Source: Ceratopteris richardii (Eukaryota; Streptophyta; Polypodiopsida; Polypodiales; Pteridaceae). From it: DNA of 64,000 nucleotides. Positions 30,476 through 41,827 of the stretch are shown here, in pieces. The position numbers and the translations under genes are program-made. The stretch is from the NCBI GenBank assembly GCA_020310875.1, contig CM035416.1:1090556-1154555 (forward strand), read 5' to 3'. Each line of letters starts with the position of its first letter. Positions within the stretch are counted from its first letter, which is position 1. The notes below the pieces were generated by a model, which saw only the letters and a list, made by a program, of their open reading frames with translations, was not told the DNA's origin and searched no databases.

Positions 30476-31795
30476 ATGGCAACCGCGGCAGGCACAAGCT
30501 CTCAGGCAGGATCTGGTGCCCCTATCAATTGGGATGCCATGCCAATGGAAGCTCCACCAACAGCTAGGCCTGAAGAATTCTTGAATGTGCGAAGGATCCC
30601 TATTCCAGATCCACCCAGTGGACTAACCGAAAGAGTAAAAGGGCACTCCCATTGGTTCAATGAAATGCCAGGGGATTTGGGAGACGCAGACCACATCTGG
30701 GAGTCCAAGATGGAGTGTGGAGGGGTTTGGTGGACCTTCCAATTCTTTTCAAGAGAATTTGAGACCTTACAAAATGCAGCTCCCCTTCAAGAGATCTGGC
30801 AAAAGGCAGGACTTCAAACTTACTTCAGTGCAGCTCTACCAAAACCTGACTTCCTCAGGTGTTACTACTTGATTGCTACGATGAAACCTACCGGGGATAA
30901 AGATCATTCAGGCACATTCTGGGTGCCCTCCTTATCTAATCTGGAGGAGATGAGGAAGTTTGAACTAAATGTAACATTAATCAAGGAAGCCCTTCAAATG
31001 TATGGCACTCATGTGCCTTCAGATCGCGACCCCCTGATACCAGAATCAATGAAAAGCAATAGAGTCAAGAAGCTCAAAGACATGTGCGCCCTCACCCCCA
31101 ACATCGCCATACCCCTGCGGATGTGCCTCCAGCACTTCGCATTTCCAGCTCAGGACCGTTTCACTCAGCCTCACAAGAAGATATGGTACGGATTGTATTT
31201 AGCAGAGACCGGAAGCTTGCCCATTAAGATGCCGGTATGGATCTTAGATCAGGTATATGAGGCAGGCAAGCGGGGGGTGAGGAAGCCCACTCTACATGGT
31301 TGCTGTGCGTTGACTAGAATCATCTACAGATGTCTCGCGTATGATGTGCCAGTTGCTCGAGCCCTAAAGTATGCACATCTGGAGCTGTTTAAAGGGCGAA
31401 AGTCAGGGAGTCAGCCTGCAAAAAGAATGCGTGGATCCCTTTCACAAGTCCTGATCCCTCCAGCAACCACTACCGAAGTCTCCACTAGAGAGGAAGCCCC
31501 GGTGGCACCAATCACAATCCATCTCCAGGAGTCTCAACCAAGAGAGGTGGTACAACCCACTCCCTCTGCCCCTCCGCTACCTACCGAGGCAGAATTTGCA
31601 GCGATGGCCACTTTCACCGAAGACCCAAATTTTGATTTTGAAACATTTCTGCAGACGGCTCATCTATCAGACAGTGACGGTTGCCCTGACAATGTCGATC
31701 CGGGGACATCAACCCAAAGAGAACATGCACGAGGCGAGACAAGCAGCGTACAGGAGCTAGGAGTGACGCAACCTCCTCAAAGACTAAACACATAA
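30476..31795 (+). CDS. E3 post-pol frame 1, protein of unknown function (439 aa)
   Basis: It begins MATAAGTSSQAG; E4 has MADTAGTSSQAG at the matching place (ATG near 41827). Conserved stretches include HWFNEMPGDLG, WTFQFFSREFE, the LKDMCALTPNIAIPLRM region, FAFPAQDRFT and GCCALTRIIYRCLAYDVPVARA. A basic patch (KRMRG) and an S/T/P-rich end follow. There is no signal peptide and no membrane segment. It lies in the envelope position but does not look like an envelope protein. I do not recognise the family. It could be expressed from a spliced RNA. Confidence 0.8.
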   Translation: MATAAGTSSQAGSGAPINWDAMPMEAPPTARPEEFLNVRRIPIPDPPSGLTERVKGHSHWFNEMPGDLGDADHIWESKMECGGVWWTFQFFSREFETLQNAAPLQEIWQKAGLQTYFSAALPKPDFLRCYYLIATMKPTGDKDHSGTFWVPSLSNLEEMRKFELNVTLIKEALQMYGTHVPSDRDPLIPESMKSNRVKKLKDMCALTPNIAIPLRMCLQHFAFPAQDRFTQPHKKIWYGLYLAETGSLPIKMPVWILDQVYEAGKRGVRKPTLHGCCALTRIIYRCLAYDVPVARALKYAHLELFKGRKSGSQPAKRMRGSLSQVLIPPATTTEVSTREEAPVAPITIHLQESQPREVVQPTPSAPPLPTEAEFAAMATFTEDPNFDFETFLQTAHLSDSDGCPDNVDPGTSTQREHARGETSSVQELGVTQPPQRLNT

Positions 31796-31912
31796 GCTCA
31801 GGAGTAGGCACCAAGGAATAACCCAGAAGAGAGTGAAGACGAAGCACCTGCATATACGGCACAGCTCAAACGACTATACCAGACAATCAAGCAGGTACAA
31901 AGACGCCATAAA

Positions 31913-34702
31913 ATGTCAGAAGAAGCAAATAGGGCCCTAGTAAACCAGATGTTACAGTCAGAGCATATCGACCCCCAGTTTGTAGAATCACTAAATCTGT
32001 TGGCGGACACTTGTGGCATCAGTGAAGCAATGAGAACCATGGTCTATCAAGAGAACCCTGCTTATGATCAAAGAAGAATTGATACACGGCCGCGACAAGG
32101 AAAGATGATTCAGATGGAAGTATCTACCGCGTTAGCTACGTCCACATCAGAAGATGTGCACATGATTAGCCCTAGGCACAATGATGAACTGGAAGAAATT
32201 ACGCATGCCCCATCTCCCCCATCATCTCCTATCCCACCCTCAGAGCCTCTCTCCACGTGTCTTTCTACACAACCATTCTCCTCCTATAGTGAGACCATTG
32301 TACACACCCCCATTTCCACTCTCCTTCCTTCACCCTCATCCATCTCTGTCACTCAAGTTTTTGAACCTCAATTAGGTCACCCTTTCTTCCCCCATGCCGT
32401 TGGACAACCATCTGTCACTAGTCAGACTCTTTCCATCTCTTTGCCCTCCATCCCTCCATTTCCTCCCCCCCAAACTCTACCTACCCCGTCCCTTGTAACT
32501 GCCTCGAGCACCACACTAACCACCCAACCCTCCTTCTGGACCTACCTTGTAAACATTCTTCAACAGGTTGAGGAACATAACAAAAAGTCCCATCCCCAAA
32601 TTCACTCCCCCACATTCACGGCCACCACTGTCACACCACCCACCGTCCCGGTGTTCACATTTCACGAATCACACTCACTCATGTCCGATCCCATGGACAT
32701 CTCACCATCCGCTGGATCACCCACCACCACTGTTCTCACAACACCATCACAGATTATTACACTCACATCACCACTTCCACACACGGTAGGCACAACATCC
32801 ACCTTTCCCATTCCCACCTCCCAACCCCCTGCATCTTCCACCTCATTTAGTCTTGCACTCGACACGATGCTCGAAGCTGCCACTCAACTTAAGCACGAAT
32901 ATACATTATTGGAAGAAAATAACAAAGGGCTTTGCACCCTCACAGCAACACTCCAAGAGCGTATCAATGCTTTGGAGTTCATTCATACGGAGTCACAAAG
33001 CAAGATATCCGCCCTCGAACAGGCAAATGCGCAACTCAAAGCGGAGCATATGGAAGAGAGCAAAGCCATGGAGGAACAGCTGCGCGATCAAATGGGCCGC
33101 AATGCACGGCTTCAACGAAACATGGCTTTGCTACGACGACATCTGGCAGCAGCGCAAGAAGAGAATAGACGACTTCAACAACAAAACCAAGAGAACCTCG
33201 AGGCTGCCATGGAGAACACCTCGGGAGCACCCATAGACCCGGTCAAATTTCAAGCGGTCCCATCAGAAAGCATACAACAAATACTGGAAACGTATGCCAA
33301 TCTGTTAGAAGCACATGATCAGCTTGCCGACCAGCTAAAGGACTTACAGAGACCCCAAGAGTCTACACCACACCGACAGGAACATAAAGAAATGACAGAC
33401 GCTGCTACTTCAACCGAACCTGAACATTCAACGCCCAACGACGTGCTGGAGTTACGGCAGCAGATCGCAGAATTAAAACTGAAGTTGATGCAGTACGAAC
33501 GACCCCCTTCCCCACCAGAGCAACCGTCAAAAGAAGAAGCAGTTACCATCCCAGTGGAGGAAGCATTCGACGACGCCTACGAGCCTCAACCACTCCCAGG
33601 AGGACGCGTAACAGAAGAAGGTCAAGATACCTATGAGGAACCCCCATCGGCATGGATGAAACAAGTAGAGGAGATGGGGCAAACTCATCAGGAGCGGATA
33701 TCCACTCAGATGCTGGCAATGAAGGCCATTGAGGACACCATCCTTCACTCAGAATACTTCAGGCACATCGCCCCTAGACGCCTTATCACTAGTTCAGAAC
33801 TGCAATACAAGCCCTATTTTGTATTGTTGGCCGACTACAATGCAGAAATCAAAAGGGTCACCAACAAGTGCCCAACATTTGCCACACAGTTTGAACCAGA
33901 AGACATACCAGAAGCGGCGCGAAAAGGAGCCATATTCCAACCAACGTGGAGGCAAAAGTTACTCGAAACCTACCCAGAAATGCTTCGAACATGGGATCAT
34001 GCCCCCATGCATTCGAAGTACAATCCGTGTTTTGGGCCAGTGCAAAGACACAGATCATGGAAAGCTTTTGCCATCAAGGTTCAGAATAACGCAAACTGTA
34101 AAGAATGGCTCAATTACCCCGCTATCGCCCCCCCAACCGGTACTCCTACAGTGTCATACATGATTGCAACCATCAGACATTGGATACCACGCCTCCACCC
34201 TATGCCAGATGTCGCTGCCCAGATGATGCTCAAGATCCTCGACATGATGCAGGTCGTACTCAAAACTTTTCGCAATGTATGCCGTATTCAACCTCCTATA
34301 CCCGGGTTTATTAGTGGTAACTACGACCTGCTATATGATATGAGCACAACCCCGAGCATACGAGTGGCTTACGCATGGCATGCACGCATAAGATATCTCC
34401 CTGCCTGCTACAAGCAAACATTTGACGACATGTTCACCATGGGGTTTTGGGAAGCACATTCAGAGGTATTTGCGCCACGGCCTACGCATCTACTCCATCT
34501 CTTTGCATGCGAGCAAACGATGCATTCCGAGCTTTACACGATGCCACAACCTGACATGCCTGGTACAGTGGATTGGGAGGCCTTGCAACGAGATCTAATC
34601 AGAGGTTTAAAAATCAAAGAACAAGAATTGGCAACCGACCTCCTGCAAAAATACATTGACCAAACGGCGGAAAAGAGGTCTGTCAGAGGCGACAGACCCT
34701 AG
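31913..34702 (+). CDS. E3 post-pol frame 2, coiled-coil protein of unknown function (929 aa)
   Basis: Three zones can be seen: residues about 80-310, rich in S, T and P; about 314-545, long coiled-coil heptads (LEEN, ALEQANAQLKAEH, LRRHLAAAQEENRRLQQQ); and about 630-910, a globular domain (LLADYNAEIKR, WDHAPMHSKYNPCF, MIATIRHW, AYAWHARIRYLPACYKQTFDD). The globular domain is also found in E4, in E2 and in the fragment at 13038, so it is an old and conserved part of the lineage. There is no transmembrane segment. The frame ends at the PPT. Multimeric structural or nucleic-acid-binding roles are possible, but none is shown. Confidence 0.8.
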   Translation: MSEEANRALVNQMLQSEHIDPQFVESLNLLADTCGISEAMRTMVYQENPAYDQRRIDTRPRQGKMIQMEVSTALATSTSEDVHMISPRHNDELEEITHAPSPPSSPIPPSEPLSTCLSTQPFSSYSETIVHTPISTLLPSPSSISVTQVFEPQLGHPFFPHAVGQPSVTSQTLSISLPSIPPFPPPQTLPTPSLVTASSTTLTTQPSFWTYLVNILQQVEEHNKKSHPQIHSPTFTATTVTPPTVPVFTFHESHSLMSDPMDISPSAGSPTTTVLTTPSQIITLTSPLPHTVGTTSTFPIPTSQPPASSTSFSLALDTMLEAATQLKHEYTLLEENNKGLCTLTATLQERINALEFIHTESQSKISALEQANAQLKAEHMEESKAMEEQLRDQMGRNARLQRNMALLRRHLAAAQEENRRLQQQNQENLEAAMENTSGAPIDPVKFQAVPSESIQQILETYANLLEAHDQLADQLKDLQRPQESTPHRQEHKEMTDAATSTEPEHSTPNDVLELRQQIAELKLKLMQYERPPSPPEQPSKEEAVTIPVEEAFDDAYEPQPLPGGRVTEEGQDTYEEPPSAWMKQVEEMGQTHQERISTQMLAMKAIEDTILHSEYFRHIAPRRLITSSELQYKPYFVLLADYNAEIKRVTNKCPTFATQFEPEDIPEAARKGAIFQPTWRQKLLETYPEMLRTWDHAPMHSKYNPCFGPVQRHRSWKAFAIKVQNNANCKEWLNYPAIAPPTGTPTVSYMIATIRHWIPRLHPMPDVAAQMMLKILDMMQVVLKTFRNVCRIQPPIPGFISGNYDLLYDMSTTPSIRVAYAWHARIRYLPACYKQTFDDMFTMGFWEAHSEVFAPRPTHLLHLFACEQTMHSELYTMPQPDMPGTVDWEALQRDLIRGLKIKEQELATDLLQKYIDQTAEKRSVRGDRP

Positions 34703-34713
34703 GGGGGGGAGAG
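34701..34713 (+). other. Polypurine tract of E3
   Basis: AGGGGGGGGAGAG stands directly before the TG of the 3' LTR and would prime plus-strand DNA. The post-pol frame stops just before it. Confidence 0.92.
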
Positions 34714-35291
34714 TGTTGACAGGATGCGGGAAGAAGCAAGTATGGACACACATGAAGATCTAGCACTGAGGCAACCCTTATTTTTTTCAAAACCCCCACA
34801 TCATTCTAAAGTGATTCTCATCACTACGAACCCTTGTAAATATCATTTCACCTTTTTGTAGCTCCATTTTGTACAAGCCAAGGAGTCCTCGAGCTTGGGG
34901 AGCCTTAGATGTAGTTGCCTGTCAATTTTCATAATTTTTAGATCTCGTTTGGGCCCTCAAATAAGCCCCGGAACCTAATTTTTAACTAGGCCGGACACTA
35001 GGTCTGAACAGGGCCAAAGCTAGTCAAAAACTATAAATAGAGCTAGAGAGCTCATTTTGGGGGTTAGCTTCTTGTAGTTCGAGCTTGTATGAGAACTTTC
35101 TTGCAATAGAAGTGATTCCATTGTCTTACTCTCTTTGTTCTTACTGTGTGTGCGCGTGTGTGTGTATGTGTGTGCATGCTTGTGTGCTTCTCACTCACGC
35201 ACTTGTGCTTCCACTTGCTCGTGGTCTTCATACCATCCTCATGTCTTCCCGGATTGACATTAAAGGAGGTGCTTCTCATCACTGAGCTACA
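34714..35291 (+). repeat. 3' LTR of E3
   Basis: 578 bp, the same length as the 5' LTR and identical except for two sites (about 34880 and 35012). TATA box at 35031-35040. The difference at 34880 unbalances the palindrome that is perfect in the 5' LTR. Confidence 0.97.
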
Positions 35292-35296
35292 CACAT
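35292..35296. repeat. Target-site duplication of E3, right copy (CACAT)
   Basis: Matches 18739-18743 exactly and directly follows the CA end of the 3' LTR. Confidence 0.95.
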
Positions 35297-36930
35297 TTCC
35301 TGTTCTTCCTCTTCAACGCATCTCATTAGCAATCCACTTGAATCTTGGTGATACAAGCTTCCTGCAATGATATGAAGGTTTTTAGTCTTCCAAAGGTCTT
35401 GGGTTCGGTTTGGTGTGATCCCATCTTTAGGTCCATGCGTGAGTATAGGGATCAACTTTTCTGCCCATTGGGAACATACTTCCAGGTTAAAAAGGTACGT
35501 ATCTAGCAGATCATCTAGTACTCCTATGGGTGGTTCTCCATGGGTCATTCTTGATAAGTGATCTGCTCTTATGTGGGTATTTCCTTTCTTGACTACTACC
35601 TCAAAATCAAATTCCATTAACAATAAAAACCATCGTACTAGTCTTCCTGTATTGCAAGGTTTATTGACTAAGTACAGTAGGGCTTGATGATCAATGAAGA
35701 ATTTGAATTTGTTTGCCAACAGGTAATGTCTGAACTTTTTCACTGCGTACACCATCCCTAGGCCTTCTCTCTCAGTTGTGGTATAATTGCGCTCGGCTTG
35801 ATTTAATTGTCTATTGGCATAGGCTATAGGGTGGTCTAGCTTTCCTGTATCTGCAGGTTGAGCTAAGATGCAACCAATGGCAAACTTGGAAGCATCCACA
35901 TGAATGTGAAATGGCTTATTCCAGTTAGGTACTCGAAGGATTGGTGCTGAACTCAATCGATTCTTTAACTCATTAAAGGCTTTCTCACATTCTTCGGTCC
36001 AATTAAATTGAGACAAGAGTGCATAGAGAGGTCTAGCAATTATGGCACACATATGTATAAATCTTCGGTAGTATCCACAGTGTCCCATAAATGCTTGTAC
36101 TTCTTTAGCAGTCTTTGGTCTTGGTAAATCCAGAATTACTTTGATTTTGTCTTCATCAGTTGAAATTCCATTTTTAGAGACAATATGTCCTAATATTTTT
36201 CCTTGTCGAACCATGAAGACACATTTTTCTGGGTTGAGGCATACTCGATATTGTCGACATTTGGCAAAAATCTTTTCTAGTTCAGGGATGTGCTCTGATC
36301 GTATAGCTGAATAAGTACATAGATCGTCCACGTATACCTCCATACTCTTTCTCAGGAACTCTTTGAATACATGGCACATCAATCTTTGGAAGGTGGATAG
36401 GGCATTAGTTAGACCAAAAGGCATGACTCTAAAGGCGTATACTCCCCATTCAGTTGCGGAAGCGGTTTTATGTTGGTCCTCAGGAGCAATGGCTACCTGA
36501 TTATACCCTGAAAAGCCGTCCAAAAAACTATAAACTTCCTTCCCTACCACTCTTTCCAACAGATGATCCATAATGGGTAATGGGTAACTATCCCTTATGG
36601 TCGCGGCATTTACTTTCTTCAGATTGATGCACACTCTTAACTTCCCATTTTTTTTCGGTACAACCACCAAAGGTGATACCCATTCTGTGTGTTCGATCTC
36701 GTAAATGAATCCAGCATCTAACAACTTATCTATCTCTTCCTTTATCTTTGCTGAGTACACATCATTGTATGTATACGGTCTTTGTTTAGAAGGTTTGGCT
36801 TCGGATGTCATGGGGATTCTATGGGCACATATAGATGGATCTACTCCTTTCAATTCCTTATAGGTCTAGGCAAAGACATCCCGATATTCCCTTATGAGGC
36901 GTATTAACTCTTATTCTTCCTCCATTGAGA
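35297..36930 (-). pseudogene. pol: E2 reverse transcriptase and RNase H region
   Basis: Blocks visible: KPSKQRPYTYND, KKNGKLRVCI, YSFLDGFSGYNQ, MPFGLTNA, YVDDLCTY, then RNase H (HIHVDASKFAIGC, TTEREGLGM, FFIDHQALLYL, HIRADHLSRM). Order and spacing follow E3. It is part of a broken, old element. Confidence 0.88.
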
Positions 36931-37029
36931 CATCCTGTCCTATGAAAGTACATCGTTCTTCTCCTTCCTCTAAGGTTACTACTATCTTCTTGGTTTGTTC
37001 TTTATTGTCATATGCTATTCCTGGCTGTG

Positions 37030-37034
37030 CTTCT
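37030..37034. repeat. Target-site duplication of E4, left copy (CTTCT)
   Basis: CTTCT precedes the LTR edge at 37035 and recurs at 53649-53653 directly after the other LTR. Confidence 0.93.
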
Positions 37035-37736
37035 TGTAGCTCAGTGATGAGTAGCACCTCCTTTAATGTCAATCCGGGAAGACGTGAGGATGGTATGAAG
37101 ACCACGAGCAAGTGGAGGCACAAGTGCGTGAGTGAGAAGCATACAAGCATGCACACACATACACACACACGCGCACACACGGCAAGACAAAGAGTGAGAA
37201 GCAATGGAGTTCTTAGATTACTTTCAAAAAGCTCTTACAAGTTCATTTCAATTACAAGCTAACCTCAAAAATGAGCTCTCTAGCTCTATTTATAGTTTTT
37301 GACTAGGTTTTGGCCTTGTCCAGACCTAGTGTCCGGCCTAGTTAAAAATTAGGTTCTCTACCCTATTTGGAGGTTCAAACGAAGTCTAAAAAATGTGAAA
37401 ACTGACAGGTAGATACTTCTAAAGCTCCTCAAGCTCAAGGACTCCTTGGCTTGCACAAAATGGAGCTACAAAAATGTGAAATGGTATTTACAAGGGTTTT
37501 TAGTGATGAAAATCACTATTGTTGTAGGGATTTCTTCTAACATTTTGATATACATTTCCTGGAGCTCCCTACTTGCTCCTTCTCCTTGTGTCCACCTCTC
37601 TTATGTGCATAAATGTCTTGAAAAAATATTGGCCTACTTGCCAGATCGTCGTTGACTGCTCTGTCTGCTTGTACTTTCTCTTCTCTCTGACTCCCTTCTT
37701 AAGCTTCCTTGCCTAATGAGTCCTTCAGTTCCAACA
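37035..37736 (-). repeat. 3' LTR of E4
   Basis: On minus it begins TGTTGGAACTG and ends GAGCTACA. TATA box at 37286-37295 (minus). U3 palindrome CAAGGAGTCCTTG (minus) at 37436-37448. The R-U5 part with CA/GT repeats and the final 100 bp closely match E1 and E3, whereas the outer U3 is different. Confidence 0.96.
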
Positions 37737-37751
37737 CCCCCCCCTCTCTCG
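37737..37751 (-). other. Polypurine tract of E4
   Basis: On minus, GAGAGGGGGGGGG leads directly to the TGTTGG of the 3' LTR. The post-pol frame reads through it into the LTR. Confidence 0.88.
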
Positions 37752-40700
37752 CGTCTGTCCTCCCTAACAGAACCTTGTTGGGTGGGTCGTTGGATGTAGT
37801 ACTCAACAACGTCTTGTGCTAAGTGATGTTCTGCAATCCGCAACCCTTTGGCCAAGTCCGTGAGTAAAGCATCCCAATCTACCGGCCCGGGAACCTCTGG
37901 ATGTGGTATACGTAACTTTTTTGAATGGAGAGCTTGTTCCACTGCAAACAACTGCAATAAATGTGATGGTCTGGGAATGAATATCTCTGAGTGATATTCC
38001 CAGAATCCCGTGACGAACATTTCTTCAAACGTCTGTTTGAAGCAAGCTGGTAGATACTTGATGCGCGCGTGCCATGCATATACAACATTAATAGATGGTG
38101 TTGCACTCATGTCGTAGACGAGGTCCTGATTTCCTTCATTAAATCCAAGGGCTGACATATGAGGTTCCTTGACATTTTTGAAAGTCCTGAATGTGACCAA
38201 AATGAGCTCAAAAATTTTCAAGCACATTTGGGCCATGACGTCAGGCACATGTTTAAACCTGACCCCCCAATGCCGAATCGTCGAGATCATGTATCCTATG
38301 GTAGGTTGGCCTTTGGGTGGTGCTAAGTAAACATAATTGAGCCATTTCTCACATCCTTTGTTTGTCAGCACCATTTTTGTGTATTCCGGCCATGACCTTC
38401 TTCGAAACACAGGGCAGTAGCATGGGTTGTATTTGATGTACAAAGGCATGTTATTCCATGTTCTGACCATTTCTGGGTAGGTTTCCAGTAGACGTATCCT
38501 CCACATCGGTTGATGAATATTGCCCTGCTTGGCACTTACTGGGATGTCGTCCGGTGCGAATTGTGTAGCCGAGGTTGGTTCTTTTGATGTGTGACTCTTG
38601 ATTTCCGCATTGTAATCCACCATTAGGACACAGAAAGGAACATACAAATCGTCGGATGTGCCGATCCACCTATGATGGGAGAGATTCCTAAAGTAATCCG
38701 ATTTTATGACTACTTCTTCCAAGTGTGACATAGATGCTATCTGAACTACCACTCTATCATCATGGGTTGTGGCCACTTTCTCTAACCTCTGCATCCATTC
38801 AGGAGCCTCTATCTCTATGGTGTCCATGCCCTCTTCTGTTTGCTTGCCCCCTGGTGCAGGCATGGGAACATACGGGTCTTCAAAAGTTTCCTCTATCTCG
38901 ATTGGCACTAGATCTTCAGGCTTGGGCTCGATAAGGGGAGAGGGTTGACGTTCGTATTGCATGACTTTGCTGCGTAATTCTTCGAGTTCTGCCCTGAGTT
39001 TTGTGACCTCTTCGGATGTGTTGTCTGTGGTTGTGGCTTTGCTTGGTGACTCCTGCTGAGTCGCCAGTTGCTTAAGTAGATCATCCCTTTCTCGTTCTAA
39101 CGCTGCATGGGCCTCCAGGAGGTCGGCATGGGTTTCTAACACAGTTTTCATATTTTCTGAGGGAATGGCCTTGAATTTTTCTGGGTCGATTTCCTGCGAG
39201 GAACCTTCCATGGCTGCTTCCAAGTTCTCTTCATTCTATTTCTGCAGCCGTTTATTCTCTTCGAGAGCTGTAGACATGTGTTTTCGTAGGAGGGCTAGGT
39301 TGCGTCTAAGTTTGAGATTCTCCATTATCTGGGAGTGTAGCAATTCATCCATATGTTGTCTTTCCTCTGCATCTGACTGGGGTGGGTTGGCTACTAACTG
39401 TTCGTGTTGTTCCTGTAAGGTGGTATGCTGTTGTTGTAGTAGCCGCTTTTCCCTTTCGAGATCCATGAAGCGTAGTTGAAGTTCCTCATGACTTCGAAAG
39501 AGTCGCGTATGTTGGTTATCAAGATGCTGGTAGTGCTGTTGTAGTTGCGACATACACTGATACATATTATTAAATACATTATTAATAGGGGTGGATGCGG
39601 GAAGGGGGTTGAATGCAGAAGGGAAGGGAAAGGGGAAGGGGAATGGAAGTGTGGATGTGGTGCTGGAAAATGGTGAAGTGGGAGGTGGGGGAATGGGAGA
39701 TGGTGGATGCCTGGGGGGAGGGAGAGGTGCGGAGGTGGGTGAGATGTCCATAAGATCAACGGTGGATGCAATAGTGGGAGTGATTGTGAATAGTGGAATT
39801 GTGGGTGCGATGATAGTGGTGAAAGTGTACAGTGGTGTGTGCAATTGTGAATACGAACTGCCCGAAAGTGTGATCGGGGGGTTGAGATTTTCTGTGGCCG
39901 CGGTTGGAACTACTGTTTCAGTGGCCGTATAGACAAAGGAAGTGGAGATAGGGTGTGTGGGTTGTGTGATGGTCTGTGCTTCGGTATGGGTAGTGGACTC
40001 TGAGGCGGTGACGGTCGTGGTTACACTGGTTGTGGGAGGTGAATGTGGTGGAGTTGGAGGCAGGGGTGGCAACGGGGGTGACGGAGGTGCACTTGATACA
40101 TGGGTTTCCTCAGTATCGTGGACAGTGTGTGCGGTGCCCGTGGTTGTGGATGTGCCTTGTGGTTCTGATACTAGTACATTCATCTGCTTTCCTGCTCGAG
40201 GGGGGCGTCTGCCATATCTTCGTTCCGTTCTTCGTGCTTGTGCAAGGGCGGTATGCACCGTTTCAGGTACTCCCAAAGCCTCAGATATCATGTCAAGCGT
40301 GGCGCGGTATTGCTCGTCTACGCCTTCCTCCTTAAGGATTTGATTCATGAGGGCCTTGCCCGCTGCTAGGGACAGTCTATGTTGCTCTTGCACTCTGTTC
40401 ATGGTATCATAGAGCTTCTTCAATGCCTTCGTGTAAGCGGGGGCACCTTCAAGTACCTGCAGGGCTTCCTGATCATATTCCTGCTCTTCTTCCTCGGATT
40501 GTCCATCATGTTCCTCCTCTTGTCCTTCTTCTTCTTCACCCTCCACATCGACGATTTCTGGTTGTCTGGGATGGGGTTGGTCTGTAGCAGTTTGTTGTCC
40601 ACTAGCTTGTTCTGCCTCGACTTCTGCGTTAACAGCCTCAATGATTCTGGCTACCTCCTCATCAGTTAAGTCTTCTAAAGTGAATCCGTGAGGAAACTCT

Positions 40701-41827
40701 AGGTCGGTTCGTACGGGTAGGAACACCAGATTAGGTCCGTCAGTGCTGTGCCTTGGTAATCTGATAGTGAAGGGTTGCACCCGCCTTGGAAGTCGTGGAG
40801 TGGTCTCTGGAGTCAATGTTGCACTGCGGGGTTGTGCACAGGGCATCTGAACAACGCCTCTCATTTTCTTGGATGGTGGTCCTGCGGAGGATAATCGGCG
40901 CTGAAACTCTTGTACCCTAGTCCAAATGAGTGCCCTTTGCACTGGTACATCATACGCGAGACATCTGTACACAATCCTGGTCAGAGCACAGCATCCGTAC
41001 AGTTCAGACTTTTTTTTTTTATACCACCTTTGATGAGCCAAGTGGATTTGGTCGATAATCCAGTGAGGCATGTTGATTGTCAAATCAAAAGCATCAGCCA
41101 GGTATAAACTAAACCATATCTTTTTAGGTGGCATTGTGAACCTCTCTTGGTCGGGAAATGCAAAGTGTTGCATGACCATTCGCAAATGAATGGCGATTGT
41201 AGGCGTCATGGCCACCATGTCTTTTAACTTTGTCAGATTCCTGTTCTTCATATTGTCGGGGACCATAGTCTCTTTCTCCGTAGGAATATGCATACCTTTC
41301 ATTTCTAGAGCTTCCCTTACCAAGTTGATAGTTAATCTGAAACGCTTGAGCTCATTGCCCCTTGTGAGAGATGGGAGGACAAAGGAACTGTATCCCTTTT
41401 TGTCTTTGCTCGGAGTAAGGGTGCTAATCAAATAAGAGCATCTTAGAAAATCCAGCTTTGGCAACTGGAATTTGAAGTACTCGTAGAGTCCTGCCTTCTT
41501 CCATATAGGTTTCAGTCCTTCATTATTCTGCAGTCTCTCAAATTCCCTAGTGAAAAAGTGATACCTCCCCCAGCGCCCATTGAATTCTATCTCGGCCTCC
41601 CACATATAGGTGCCTTCACCTAGGGGTCCTGCCACATCACTGAACCAATGAGAGTTTTTACTGACTGGCATAGTGTGCCCTTGTGGAGGGTTCTGAACCG
41701 GTATGGCGTGTAATGCTCTCAATGCTACAAGGCGTTCCTTCAATTCCTCCTCAACGGGAAGACTTTCAATATCCACGACTTGGGTGCTGGTGCCTGCCTG
41801 GGAGCTAGTTCCTGCCGTATCTGCCAT
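37750..41827 (-). pseudogene. E4 post-pol coding region
   Basis: It starts with MADTAGTSSQAG, then the same order of domains as E3: a globular part (HWFSDVAGPLG, FTREFERLQ, LKDMVAMTPTIAIHLRM, GCCALTRIVYRCLAYDVP), an acidic E/Q-rich stretch (about 40480-40560), an S/T/P-rich part, a glutamine/leucine-rich coiled coil (about 39180-39560) and the C-terminal domain (MVDYNAEIKS, WNNMPLYIKYNPCY, YMISTIRHW, YAWHARIKYLPACFKQTFEEMF). An acceptor-like site (TTCTATATTCTCACAG) ends at about 41849, just before the start. It is part of a broken element and its function is unknown. Confidence 0.85.

Larger units (their letters stand above)
18744..35291 (+). mobile_element. E3: nearly whole Ty3/gypsy LTR retrotransposon (16.5 kb)
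   Basis: The element is bounded by 578-bp LTRs that differ at only 2 positions and by a perfect CACAT duplication. Order: LTR, tRNA-Asp PBS, leader with tandem array, one 3084-codon gag-pol frame, two post-pol frames, PPT, LTR. It looks whole or almost so, with at most about one break. At a commonly used grass rate of 1.3e-8 per site per year the LTR difference would mean roughly 0.1-0.2 million years; slower rates would make it older. It inserted into the integrase region of E2 in the opposite orientation. The structure fits the non-chromodomain (OTA-like) branch, but I do not assign a named lineage. Confidence 0.96.
35292..37034 (-). mobile_element. E2, middle block: RT and RNase H
   Basis: This minus-strand block of the old host element lies between the E3 and E4 insertions. 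It starts at the E3 target-site copy and ends at the E4 target-site copy (CTTCT, 37030-37034). It carries the RT and RNase H part. Its protein is clearly related to but diverged from that of E1, E3 and E4, consistent with the same E2 element as the blocks at 14915 and 53649. Confidence 0.9.

Noticed and set aside
30476-34702. Envelope gene
   Set aside because: Position fits, but there is no signal peptide, membrane segment or cleavage site, and the content is coiled-coil and globular.
18744-35291. Assignment to the Athila lineage
   Set aside because: The tRNA-Asp primer and post-pol coding region fit, but RT and integrase motifs and the doubled HHCC and protease domains do not allow a confident match by eye; an RT phylogeny is needed.
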